Virus record (IMG/VR): IMGVR_UViG_3300027973_000030
Location: 62,001 to 126,000 of that record
DNA: 64,000 bases
Source: a virus
Direction: 5' to 3' (one strand)
Each line of letters begins with the position of its first letter. Position 1 is the first letter of the stretch. The notes beneath the pieces are model-generated. The model saw only the letters and a list, made by a program, of their open reading frames with translations. It did not search any database and was not told the DNA's origin. Shown one piece after another: positions 17,801 through 25,611 of the stretch. Position numbers and translations under genes: made by a program.

Positions 17801-20800
17801 ATTAACTGACGGTATACAGAAAGAGGAGCACTTTCGTCTAAAGAATTTTTAAAACTATTTTTGTTTAATTTAACATTACCAATCTTATCTACATATAGCT
17901 GATTATAGTCTTCTATAGCACGATTAATTCTTTCAATTAAATCTGTAGAATCTTTTAACTGTAAAGGTTTATTAAAATCTGTAGATTCTGAAATAGTTAA
18001 TTTCATCCTTTTTGGATTTTTTTGACCCTTAGTATAGAAAGCAAATTCTATTCTAATATTTCCAGAAGGGTGCATTTCAAAATTAACTTTAAGTCCACGT
18101 TTACCTGCTACAGCTATATAAATAGAGTCATTAATTTCAGAGTTTATATCATTAGCAGCTGTAGGATCAATAGGACCCATGTATTTTTTCTTAGTTTCAG
18201 GATCTGTCTTCTCTTCTATGTTATTCTCTTTCAATACTTTAGACTTCTTGTTTAATTTATCAACAAGAATATCTAAGTCTTCAGATGGAAGTACACTAGA
18301 CTGTAATTCTATAAACTTAATAGCACCATTAGGTAAAGCTACTACTGCTACATAACGACCATAGTTTCTAAGCTTATCTTCACCACCTTCAAACCTAGCA
18401 GCTTCAATTCTTTTTTCTAACTCTTCAGTATCAACAGCATTAGTATGTGGAGACACAAGACTTTCTTCATACATACCATTTCCTAAATACTTAGTTCTGC
18501 GGTCAATAATATATGTGAACCCATCAATAGTGCTATGATCTAATTCATCTAACGATACTCTAGCGTTTTTATCTGTAGCAAAATCATACTCACCGGCAGA
18601 TGGTACAATGTTAAACAATGTATTTACCTCATCATTAGTTAAGGTAACATCTGTAGCTCCATCAACTAACTTATTAGTGATAGCACTATAAAACTTCATA
18701 CCTGAAATATAGTTCTCCTTAAAAGTTTGGAACTCTTTATTTACATCTTTATTCTGAGTATCAAAGATTTGTACAAATTGTTCTTTAGTAATATTACTTA
18801 ATGCAACTGGTTTACCAGCATTATCTAAATAAGTGTACCTATTATAATATGTAGCAAACCCAATAGTTTGACCACCATACATAATCTCAACCATGTATGG
18901 TTCTGGGTTCTGCTGTAGATGTTTATTTGGATCTTGACCATCTTGACCTGCTGCTAAAGTAGTTTGACCTAATGTACTATTCTTAGTAATTTTAATAGTA
19001 ACACCAGACTGAAAAGCTTCTTTAGAAGTATTATAAATAAGCTCTCTTAATCTTTCATTAGCTTGTTCTTGTTCCTCGTTCTTATTTCTTTTAGCATAGA
19101 TTCTATTAAGTTCATTAACTCTTTTTAATCTAAAAGCGTTAGGGTTTTCTGGTTCTATAGCAGATTCAAATGCAGCTTCTAGTTTATATCCAGCAAGACT
19201 TTCAATAGTAGTTGTGGATGTTATACCCTGCATAGGTTGAATAGTAATCTTCAACTTACCTTGAATATTCTTAGGAGCTTTTTGTGTAAGCACTCTAAAC
19301 TTCCTACCTCTTGAGTCTACAAGAATATCACCATATTTCAATGTTTGACCATCAAACTGATATTCAGTATACTTATCACTATTAACTTCTGCTAAAGCAT
19401 CAAAGATAACTTTAGCTTCTTCTATAGTAGGATAAGTAACAGCAGCTTCATAACGAGGAAACTTTTTAGCATCTAATGTAATATCTGTAACAGGATCTCC
19501 AGCTTTATTAACAATGTAATAGAACTTCCCTGCTTTAGGATCTTCTTCTTCAATAAGATAAATACCATTCTTCTTTTCAAGAACTTTAGCAGCTTCTATT
19601 AAGCCGTCTGGTACATCTTCTGTAGTATCTCCAGGTTGTAAAGGATCTTTCTTTTTTACAGGAGGTTTTCCAGTAAACTCATTGTTTACTTCCTCAATAT
19701 GTTCTTCATTAAGTTTCTTACCTGTAGCATCTATAGCTTCCATTAATCTTTGGTGCACCTTTACAAACTGTATAGGATTAGCCATAATATTATAAGCATC
19801 TACATACTCTTTACTATCATTGTTAAGATCAATATACTCTGTAAGATTCTTATAGATCTCTTGGATATCATCAGCTTTTACAACAGCATCTATACCAGAC
19901 TCTCTATTCTTAGCATTAATATACTTTTCAAAACTCTTAGAAGCTTTATTGTATTTACGTTTCTGTCCAGGCTCCATGCTCTTAAGACTCTCATGATGTT
20001 CTAACCACTCTTGTAAAGATTCTAATTGTTCTTTCTTAGATTTAAGAAGCTCTCTTCCTGCAGCATCCTTTTTTGGTACAGCAGTTAGGCCCTCAATCTC
20101 AGCTTTAAGAATGTCTATTTCTTTCTGTGTGTTTTGAATAACACCTAAGTTACGAAAAGCTGTACCTACAGAAGCACCAATTTGTGGTGTATTTGCCATT
20201 TCAGTTTGTAACTTAACAGCACGCTGAGCTGCTTTATGAGACTTGTAATCATTAGTAGCCATTATTTCAATAGCATCATCTAATGCACGCTTAGCCATTA
20301 AAGCTGTCTTACGTTCAGGTGTACCCTCTTTGTACATATCAACTAGTACAGAGTCACCATATTTATCTTTAAGAGCTTTCCAGTTTTTATGGAATGTCTC
20401 TACATCATCTGCAATATTATTAAAGAACTCTTTAGTTGATTTAATATTATCTGTAGTTTTATCTAAACCAAAACCTTGTTTAAACTCTTCATCAGTAAAT
20501 GCTTCACCATAACTACGTAATGTATCAAGAACTGATTCTGCCATGTCTGTTTTAATAGCAGCAGAAACCATCTTAGCAAAACCTGAATTCTTATTATTAG
20601 TGTAAACATATTGGTCTCTGTTTGCAACAGCTTCCTCCATGTTACTAGCCACCTTATTTTGTACTTTAATATTAGCTATATGTTCTGGTAAGAACTTATT
20701 AGGGTTATCATAGTATGCATTAACTTCTTTTACAGCTTCATTAATATCTTTATACCGAGATGCTCTTTGATCAGAAGTAGTAGCAGCATACATTTTAGCT

Positions 20801-22422
20801 TTGCCTACAGTATAGTTTATAGGTGATAGCATACGACCTGTTAAAGCTCCCATTAAGAAAGTCTTTAAACCTTGTATATTAGCTTGAGAATCAATAGCTT
20901 TATCTATTGATTTATCCATACTTGTACCTTTGTACCCATGGTATAAATCATAATAGTAATCTTGTAACGCTACATTAGAACCTTCTTGGAATAATTCCTG
21001 AAGACCTTCTGAAGCTTCCCACTTGAATACATTTTTACCTATAGATTTAGTAGCTTGCCATGCGGCTGTACGCCCACCAAAATCTCTAGATACTTGACCA
21101 AGTAAACCTAATGTTCCTAACTTACCTTTTGTATATAATTTAGTTGTTTCTTCTGCTGCTTCTTTACCAACACGTCTTCCAGTAACTTTTAATACATCAT
21201 CTGCAAATTCACCAGTGGCTCCAAATAAACCACGACTAGCTCCAAATTTACTAAACATGTTATCAAACTGTAAGCGGTTACTTAACATTAAGATACCTGT
21301 ATTAACTGTAAAGTTATCTTGAGCTGCCGCTTGAGCAGAAGATTTCATACGTTCTTCTAAAGCAAAACTAGGAGCTTGTCCTGTTCTATGAAGTTCTTCA
21401 TCATATAGTTTAGTGTATAATTCTCCATAAGTACCAGCAGCTTCCATACGAGCTTCAGTCATAGCCATATTAGCTTCTGCTAAAGCACGTCTTACACCAC
21501 CTATACCAATAGCTGCCATCTGTCCAATACCAGCTCCAGCTCTACCATACTTAGATAACATATATCCAGTATCAGCAAAAGGAACAAGTTGTCTTGCAGC
21601 TTGTACAAAACCTTCTCCTACACTACGAGCTTTCCATACAGGATTGCCAAGTCTAACTAAATCTGTAGCAATCTCAGCTTTAGTTATTACTCTTCCAAAA
21701 GTTGCAGGAGCTCTGATACCAAGTTTAGCTAATGAAAATTCTGTAGATAAACCAAATGTAATTAACTCTTCTGATAAAAACTGTCCAATAGTACCTATAG
21801 CAAAACCAGATTGCTGTAACATATCACCAAAAAACTTACGGTTAAGAACACCACTCTCAGATTCAGGTGTAGAATAGATAGCATATCTATTCATAATATC
21901 TTTAGTAGCTTTATCTTGCTCCATTAAATGTTCTGGAGTACCTAATAAATCTTGTTTAGCTTCATCCCAACTAGTACTATATATAGCATCTGCCATATTA
22001 CCCCAACCTTTCCAACCTTCTATAAAAGTATTACCTGCTAATCTAAACATTCCACTTAGACCATTAGACCATACATCTCCCCAAGTTTGATAAGCTCCAT
22101 ATTTATACTCATTATTAGTTTGACCACTTGGATCAAAACCTAATGCATGAAAATTATCTGAACTTTTATATCTATCTACCTGTGCAGCATCATAATCAAA
22201 AAAAACAGGTGCTGATAATGTATCTAAACTAGTAGCTTGGTTTTTAAAAGCATTAAGACCGTTTTGTACAACATCACCTATAGGAGCATTATTAGATTGT
22301 GCGTAACCGGGGCTACCCATCAAATCTAACATACTTGTGTTATTTTGTGGTAATGAAAGTATAGGATCTTGAGAGTAAACTCCTTGTAATTCTTGAGGTA
22401 TTACACCAGTTTCTAATGCCAT
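8884..22422 (-). CDS. Giant virion RNA polymerase polyprotein of crAss-like type
   Basis: 4,512 residues, about a fifth of the window. The key feature is GADFDIDKVY (D3300, D3302, D3304), the metal-binding DxDxD loop of multisubunit-type RNA polymerases, preceded by RIPSQDKHSF and FPHELIEIS; in cellular beta' subunits the equivalent stretch reads R.PTLHR...NADFDGDQ. The closest precedent is gp66 of Cellulophaga phage phi14:2 (about 2,200 residues), a single-chain virion RNA polymerase that is injected and transcribes early genes. Other regions: an N-terminal part with hydrophobic and Gly/Ala-rich helices (to about residue 550) that could help cross membranes; a gluzincin motif HEAFH (H1752-H1756) with a downstream EERVYEEYLADKF glutamate cluster; and a C-terminal domain (about 4190-4305) with YVFGDNDQRSGLGGQAKEM and VPPIGVGLAKL, resembling phage macro-like proteins. 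Processing into smaller pieces is possible but not shown. Confidence 0.88.
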   Translation of the reverse strand: MALETGVIPQELQGVYSQDPILSLPQNNTSMLDLMGSPGYAQSNNAPIGDVVQNGLNAFKNQATSLDTLSAPVFFDYDAAQVDRYKSSDNFHALGFDPSGQTNNEYKYGAYQTWGDVWSNGLSGMFRLAGNTFIEGWKGWGNMADAIYSTSWDEAKQDLLGTPEHLMEQDKATKDIMNRYAIYSTPESESGVLNRKFFGDMLQQSGFAIGTIGQFLSEELITFGLSTEFSLAKLGIRAPATFGRVITKAEIATDLVRLGNPVWKARSVGEGFVQAARQLVPFADTGYMLSKYGRAGAGIGQMAAIGIGGVRRALAEANMAMTEARMEAAGTYGELYTKLYDEELHRTGQAPSFALEERMKSSAQAAAQDNFTVNTGILMLSNRLQFDNMFSKFGASRGLFGATGEFADDVLKVTGRRVGKEAAEETTKLYTKGKLGTLGLLGQVSRDFGGRTAAWQATKSIGKNVFKWEASEGLQELFQEGSNVALQDYYYDLYHGYKGTSMDKSIDKAIDSQANIQGLKTFLMGALTGRMLSPINYTVGKAKMYAATTSDQRASRYKDINEAVKEVNAYYDNPNKFLPEHIANIKVQNKVASNMEEAVANRDQYVYTNNKNSGFAKMVSAAIKTDMAESVLDTLRSYGEAFTDEEFKQGFGLDKTTDNIKSTKEFFNNIADDVETFHKNWKALKDKYGDSVLVDMYKEGTPERKTALMAKRALDDAIEIMATNDYKSHKAAQRAVKLQTEMANTPQIGASVGTAFRNLGVIQNTQKEIDILKAEIEGLTAVPKKDAAGRELLKSKKEQLESLQEWLEHHESLKSMEPGQKRKYNKASKSFEKYINAKNRESGIDAVVKADDIQEIYKNLTEYIDLNNDSKEYVDAYNIMANPIQFVKVHQRLMEAIDATGKKLNEEHIEEVNNEFTGKPPVKKKDPLQPGDTTEDVPDGLIEAAKVLEKKNGIYLIEEEDPKAGKFYYIVNKAGDPVTDITLDAKKFPRYEAAVTYPTIEEAKVIFDALAEVNSDKYTEYQFDGQTLKYGDILVDSRGRKFRVLTQKAPKNIQGKLKITIQPMQGITSTTTIESLAGYKLEAAFESAIEPENPNAFRLKRVNELNRIYAKRNKNEEQEQANERLRELIYNTSKEAFQSGVTIKITKNSTLGQTTLAAGQDGQDPNKHLQQNPEPYMVEIMYGGQTIGFATYYNRYTYLDNAGKPVALSNITKEQFVQIFDTQNKDVNKEFQTFKENYISGMKFYSAITNKLVDGATDVTLTNDEVNTLFNIVPSAGEYDFATDKNARVSLDELDHSTIDGFTYIIDRRTKYLGNGMYEESLVSPHTNAVDTEELEKRIEAARFEGGEDKLRNYGRYVAVVALPNGAIKFIELQSSVLPSEDLDILVDKLNKKSKVLKENNIEEKTDPETKKKYMGPIDPTAANDINSEINDSIYIAVAGKRGLKVNFEMHPSGNIRIEFAFYTKGQKNPKRMKLTISESTDFNKPLQLKDSTDLIERINRAIEDYNQLYVDKIGNVKLNKNSFKNSLDESAPLSVYRQLISGVNKPVVKNEGIFVYPKKQQISPSSNVIVPTSKPKVNQEPSDAALEGVVIPPAIAAAQAEFLARRKAEQKKTSAQDRLQELSDKKDALINEIEGELLKSGMKRVDVMKHNYNADPRVAAVNQEIAQINNSAALKVSDRLTGEDAVHINEFRKWAQQHLPEFISVEELSNMARKMKAEGVTVGMFYTHMNELNNRLEGKIAVGKNTPFKYHEAFHGIFRMLLTDQQIDKYLNIAKQELRQQGKSLSKLKQELIASKPEFYSKLTEEQLEERVYEEYLADKFDAWKSDIKTPTSAENKGFFRKLLDFIRSFFKNIKASPLDRLFQSIEKGNYKNAALATNRFTTGPNIAVTQTALKAIQIGYTVIDNEDGERERIPIYLSQQEGDVLASTIAAIYHRRMSEAGLTDHSVDIMDGVLADYANLYDRRINPYYQSDEFVERFENALAMQKAIEKLDQKYKIFSNPELIETLKDSIREHTRIMGYQEELESDEFDQQVDEYGDRVTTDNWKETYSIGGYGSLSKELRQYLSTITEETVDEFGNTRFVSEDGAPTEEVLIEAVNANVLYNGILKAVAGSTDQYQMLERLKIFAEHNPEARKFWTKFSNDVDLQYDEDGNFVDIGNKNQANLFQAVVKGFNQFSVDYYFINKDISKKETRVSEANRKGAARNQFSIWYNAFLRLYADQYADTPRDSESLSKFIKTKTVALDKLATILKKGNVYSKDVLTTQIDNIILSLKDELGISLSPLFVKYSYLSSVDTKDLTDDDLRILKAFEGTEVMTEDDAREIGAAIRSGKNPFGTNIDPDKIAESEQQVSTLTAAEEPKIQSEEDFENQEEDVEDDVDAAIGRLTKIAAGNAVFDEQVSSTSYKNAEGELVYSHQLPTFNLVRAAELQKEEFRNELKKNKFLATNHLLNSPFFNYIADTIKVSRIDGIKASSLTKNEDGTLTEDKRLNVNQNDGVTYGSMSDREFLISLFELYANNKKHVIPAADGQPRKEFMTSSVLLAVLEASNTADMLNLPVIRSVEYKKGEILLTKDAEKILFNEVKREFERIARVNSEIESGRYTNGIIEGYHNGEERGLKFIKMGNMLGSLTSTLEDAAKNSEDIAQYNDEILSAINKYWLGDGGQVDQMVKLLKDQGIIGVSEKDTLYSQLLNNYVFQGFKSNGKTDKDRNAMLNMVVGAAEHNIGQVLVNNFINTLSARQLFIGDAAENYKNDGGIDEVKRNKGLNGSGNNISSVVTASNLGINHTNTKSHVVTITDPQYKGKFSGKNKEKADAQMWMSVKALRYTLFGLGKLNQAQAELLDKIEKGQDVSVKDIFGERVKDKDGITRTRGGSITYNAQTNSIKLVYNDGKKYIKTSGIILTKQLTSLPQGNSWIARPGYEELHTLREKLEGYEAANETITFAIPKSASKGVKQNIASDVNSITNENFVEHDNNFWRLQLENPSNKLLITDPTQAKQLIIAEQSRDLIVNYQGEEMTLGQVIDNYLSDTEQRVKNNFFSARDEMFDIEGAFKELKKSLKQSQITPTLGKFLSKQVETLKSTGADPQLIEFFTPIKNKETGEYTPKYDLNHPITLDKFTQLFLAYFSKGVMSEKAPGHSLALASNYGMKVAKRVTRLDENGQPLSWEVITRRQYEKDRALLAEVKAAKRFNNDMDREFDGLKVGDIYIDDLRHNVPEFDEQGNITGYFTEYMMPPHFREDMRMYNEDGTISEAALKAFAVRIPSQDKHSFATTKLIDFLPAFYGSTAVFPHELIEISGADFDIDKVYMQIMDFYRKDGERVAYGTDKTKEGKFTEYVMYLQANNKTFKTKLVQLRDEAQDDEVYSEEGGIYDSFEELAKDLLTKSLESMMIENALKELGLPSNADEYAKAVDQYGELNNGVLNNRILEAKIKLQNNDGVTKTKDGSIPSAFQVAEVQPLIDVVDNFIDRFPILRDVLVETGSDVDSMIGQYKAFKNNKEGARNIGPAVNSMLVYSVMNSFGKQTRIRETNGAGEEMFVLTIDGHKFNSYEYNKAYNKDTDTYEGERIFYHISAIVSAMTDNAKERLAARLGLNINAVGVVSNMVALGVPLETALMFNLQPSVREFYKRIEVASKKIKTTQEEKLIKSQVGDKLLEELASKLSKDSGVQDITTDLLENNIKSAGTNSDVDFAVFNSFLQFYNQTEYYSAVAQVLKLSKGLGTSNESIDKIEEKEEMLGLNMGDVDFAKSKIPFDVRQVLTGKEAAKPHHNITANYIRIKNQIKELQKSVFTEKTYIFQRLKNTILNNLQVTKKETETFNTTLKRDIIAYLGIKAYVQYLKVNGKGAKLAGLDNAMIYDAEAVSRGDGFMDIIDTVKSIRQQLPKNYFANKFLNIIPVKLYDANSSQEYYNAKSRGGINTVESNTWAKLGEYEQNRIADSFIEIYSNPKTRQLAYNMFNYLIVKDGGQFKSGSFIKFIPPAMFKELLDATGVSHQLLKEDALINDNEKYKEIFGATAMELFNQFTGLYTTNINNAFNIKRVYAGAKPSTEVEKNKPKGYVPEVILQSEDNSILAIDLFGGIRKPEMMLLTDQYGNEFIDEVIATGKFEQKDLDKLNYNKEVLKANGFKLTNRPDDKGNNRYYIELPYTIKIVTGQKGVNEKAIFYKLRSTAKKVDTATAFSRTTRILKREDLKKNPGTLYVFGDNDQRSGLGGQAKEMRGEPNAMGISTKKAPNMDDSAFKSDNQFEENARIITADIDNIIAAWNTGKYNKLLVPPIGVGLAKLSEKAPRTFEYLNAELTRLQETVTKSTPTEGIGSFIKEVGDTIALSNTAIYEKFDPTGSKKQWKVGGLTGEMPTNVVLRNRQAANSKKYGLDDSISKAEASIDNIIGNINPVLTSQEAYELQQDWGIRIQFIGNKITFFKVENGKNTPYQTDITEPAELLRMLNQAPREETTSPKAMKNTFKATEETDIKVPNFEVDPEEAKKNMKILLEARRKELDERKKEDDAGCEAAG

Positions 22423-22451
22423 GAATATATCTTTATATAATTAATTTACTA

Positions 22452-25400
22452 CTACTGCTTTATTAGATGACTTAAACCAGCTTGTTTTAAGGCATTTTTA
22501 GGGTCCCAAACTGTACCGCCATTAGTTCCTTTTACTTTATCATATTCTAACTGTACCCTTCTATTCTCTTGCATATTTTCATAATATAAAGATTTTAACT
22601 TTCCAACAATTTCATCAGGTCCTTTAGCGTTTTCACCTGATAGATTTATTGTACTAAGATAAGACTTTTCTTCTACACTAGTATCTACTCGACCAGTTTG
22701 TGGATCTTTTTTATTATTTCTAACTTTATATCTTAAATCTACAGTAACATATTGAGGAGCTGCATCAAGACCTGTAGTATTAGGAGTAATTAAATATTTA
22801 AAACCAGCAGCTTCTAATATAGAATCAGACTTAATTTCTTTACCTCTAAGCATAGCACCATATACTTGATAACCTGTATTGTTAGGAAGTTGATCAAGAA
22901 GTGTACCAGTATTTTCTTTAAGTATAAAATTAACTTCTGTATCTTTAGTTATAGAACTTAAAGATTTACCTCCCACCTCATCTTTTGATTCTGAAGAAAT
23001 TGGTTTATTAAATATAAATCTAAAGGTTTTTTTACCATCAATACCTTGAGGTATATATTGTCCCACTCCATATTCTTCTAAATTCTTTTCACTTGATAAT
23101 AATGCTCTTACAGCAGTTATCATTTCAGTATCAAGTACTTTACCATCTTTATCAGTTACTTTATCAACATTACCTGATTGAACAGATTGGTACATTTGCA
23201 AAACTGCAATATCACCATTACCCATTGTTTTATTTGGCATTATATTAAAACTAAAAATACCACCTTGTCTACCAGTCATATTTTTGTACATTAATAAATC
23301 TGGTACTACCAACAAGTTTGCCGCTTTAATTTTTTTAGAAAAATCTTCTGAGGTACCAAACTTTGGAGTTAATACATTATTATACATATCATTCCATAGT
23401 GCTTCAGTATTACCTATCATGCCCCAAGCAGTTGATGATTCTTTACCATCAACTTTATTAATCCAATATATATTATCATCTAATACTATTTCACCTTGAC
23501 TAGTTTGATTTAACTTACCTTGCATATAATATCTAGCTACATCTTCTTTTGATAAAGTTTTTGTAGTTCTATCAGATTTATTAAACAATTCTAAAGAAGG
23601 CATATCAGCAGCTAATTCAGATATTGTTAATAAACTAGCTTTACCATTAGAATTCTTTTTAACTACCGATGCATACTCAGGATTATTAGCTAATCTATCT
23701 TGCATTAATTTTTGTCTATTATCTTCATTAGCATTATAAGTATCTAACTGTTCAACAGCTAATCCATATCTAATCAAAGCTTCTTGTTCTGATTCAGTAA
23801 ATGGAATATCAGAACCATCTGCAGCCACTGTACTACGTTGTTTTAAATAGTCTTCAGTATAAGCCATTAAAGCTCTTCTTACTAATCCTGTATCATCTAT
23901 AGTTAATTTTTTAGGATTAATTCCAGATACTTGTACAGCCTGACTAGTAAGTAAAGCTGCAGTTAATTTATTACCAGCAGCAGTTTGTGCTGCTGTAGCA
24001 ACATAAGCACCATCAGTAGCTACTTCTTTTTGCATCAATGTAGCTACTTCTGATATCTCCATTTGAGATAATCCTAGTTTAGTAGCAAAACCAAGAACAC
24101 CACGTTGATCAAATATTAAATTATGACTTTGTATAAAACTTTGTTTTTGTGTTTTATTCCAAGCATCATAAGCTGTTTCAGCATTTTTAGTAATATCTAT
24201 ACCAGAAAGTCCTATGTAACTTAATGAGTTATTTACAGGTTCTCCACCAGGTCCAGGTTTAGGAACTATGTTACCATTAGCATCTACTATTGTTTCACTA
24301 CCACCAACTTTTTTAGGGTTAGCCATTTCCCACAACTGTTTTTCTCTTTCATATCCAGCTTTCATTACCTCTAATTCAAATTTTCTATTATTTAAATCAG
24401 CAGTAGAAGCAGCTACCCAAGCAGAATTTTCTTTTATAAGTTTCTGATCTATACTTGCTCTACCTGAAGACCAGTTATTAACAAGACGTTGCTTAGCTAA
24501 TACAGCAAAATATTGATTAGGTGCATTACTTACATATTCAAGTGTTTTGTCTTTACCTTGATCAAACCCTTTATACTCTTCATTGATAACAGCTTTTTTT
24601 GCTATTAATTCTGAACGTTTTGATACAAGATTATCAAACATAGCTTTATTATTAGGACCACCAGTTTGACTAATAGAAGTTAATAAACTATCTATTCTAG
24701 CCATCTCAACATCAACTTCTTGATGTCTTTTAGTAAATCCTTGATTTAATTCAGCAACTGCATCTTTAGCAATTAAAGATTTAATTTCTACATCTGTAAG
24801 ATTAGGATTACTTTTTTTTAAAATTTTAATACGCTCTTCATTTTCTACTGTACCTGTTACATTAAACTGTCCTTGAAAGTTATTACCAATCATGGCAGTT
24901 GCCCATGTAGCATATTTCTTTTCAGAACGTTCACCATTTTCAGTTGAAATTAAATATGGTCCATCAGGACTATCATATTTAACTTCAAGCTTGTCAGCTG
25001 CAGCCATTTTTTGTAGGTAAGCTTCTATATTAGTAAAAGGTTCTGCTTTACGCATTTCTACAGCACTAAAAGCTTCAGGAGTTCTATCAGCATTTTGTAA
25101 CTTACTTAAACCATTCTGAAGATACATCATACCAATGTTATTGTACTTTTCACGATCTTCAGGTTTAGCTGAATCTTTCCAAGAAGCATACTTTTGTATT
25201 TCATTTTGATAAGACTTAGTCATAGCAGCATCTTGTACTATAAACTTGTCTTGCCAGAAAGGAGCATATATACTTTCAGCTGCATTTACATTCTCCATTA
25301 AAGAAAGATCAGATGAAGATAACTTAACAAGTTTTTCTTGTGCATCTTTAATATATTGATCTCTAAGAGGAATATTATTCTTATTAGAAAGTTGTGCATT

Positions 25401-25553
25401 TAGTACCGAGCTGTACGCTGATTTAACTTTACTAGCTCCCTGTTCAAACAGAGATTGCTTCCTCTGAAGCATCTTGTCATAGAAGTTAAAGTCCGGTTTA
25501 TATAAAGCCGGTTCAGGAAAGGTCTCTGGTATATAAGGAAGGTATTGTGCCAT
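22452..25553 (-). CDS. Large virion cargo-type protein
   Basis: A 1,033-residue protein starting MAQYLPYIPETFPEPALYKPDFNFYDKMLQRKQ. This opening, with many Pro and Tyr residues followed by a long helical region (residues about 25-330), is characteristic of large proteins located just before the RNA polymerase in crAss-like phages. The rest alternates charged helices with beta-rich segments; no enzyme motif or membrane helix was found. From its place between two predicted cargo genes I infer that it is packaged in the virion or shapes the internal cargo. The function is otherwise unknown. It is separated from the RNA polymerase gene by 29 bases and is likely co-transcribed. Confidence 0.75.
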   Translation of the reverse strand: MAQYLPYIPETFPEPALYKPDFNFYDKMLQRKQSLFEQGASKVKSAYSSVLNAQLSNKNNIPLRDQYIKDAQEKLVKLSSSDLSLMENVNAAESIYAPFWQDKFIVQDAAMTKSYQNEIQKYASWKDSAKPEDREKYNNIGMMYLQNGLSKLQNADRTPEAFSAVEMRKAEPFTNIEAYLQKMAAADKLEVKYDSPDGPYLISTENGERSEKKYATWATAMIGNNFQGQFNVTGTVENEERIKILKKSNPNLTDVEIKSLIAKDAVAELNQGFTKRHQEVDVEMARIDSLLTSISQTGGPNNKAMFDNLVSKRSELIAKKAVINEEYKGFDQGKDKTLEYVSNAPNQYFAVLAKQRLVNNWSSGRASIDQKLIKENSAWVAASTADLNNRKFELEVMKAGYEREKQLWEMANPKKVGGSETIVDANGNIVPKPGPGGEPVNNSLSYIGLSGIDITKNAETAYDAWNKTQKQSFIQSHNLIFDQRGVLGFATKLGLSQMEISEVATLMQKEVATDGAYVATAAQTAAGNKLTAALLTSQAVQVSGINPKKLTIDDTGLVRRALMAYTEDYLKQRSTVAADGSDIPFTESEQEALIRYGLAVEQLDTYNANEDNRQKLMQDRLANNPEYASVVKKNSNGKASLLTISELAADMPSLELFNKSDRTTKTLSKEDVARYYMQGKLNQTSQGEIVLDDNIYWINKVDGKESSTAWGMIGNTEALWNDMYNNVLTPKFGTSEDFSKKIKAANLLVVPDLLMYKNMTGRQGGIFSFNIMPNKTMGNGDIAVLQMYQSVQSGNVDKVTDKDGKVLDTEMITAVRALLSSEKNLEEYGVGQYIPQGIDGKKTFRFIFNKPISSESKDEVGGKSLSSITKDTEVNFILKENTGTLLDQLPNNTGYQVYGAMLRGKEIKSDSILEAAGFKYLITPNTTGLDAAPQYVTVDLRYKVRNNKKDPQTGRVDTSVEEKSYLSTINLSGENAKGPDEIVGKLKSLYYENMQENRRVQLEYDKVKGTNGGTVWDPKNALKQAGLSHLIKQ

Positions 25554-25611
25554 AGTTTACATATATAATATACAATAAAATCTTTAAAGTTTAAAACTAA
25601 ACCTTAAATGT

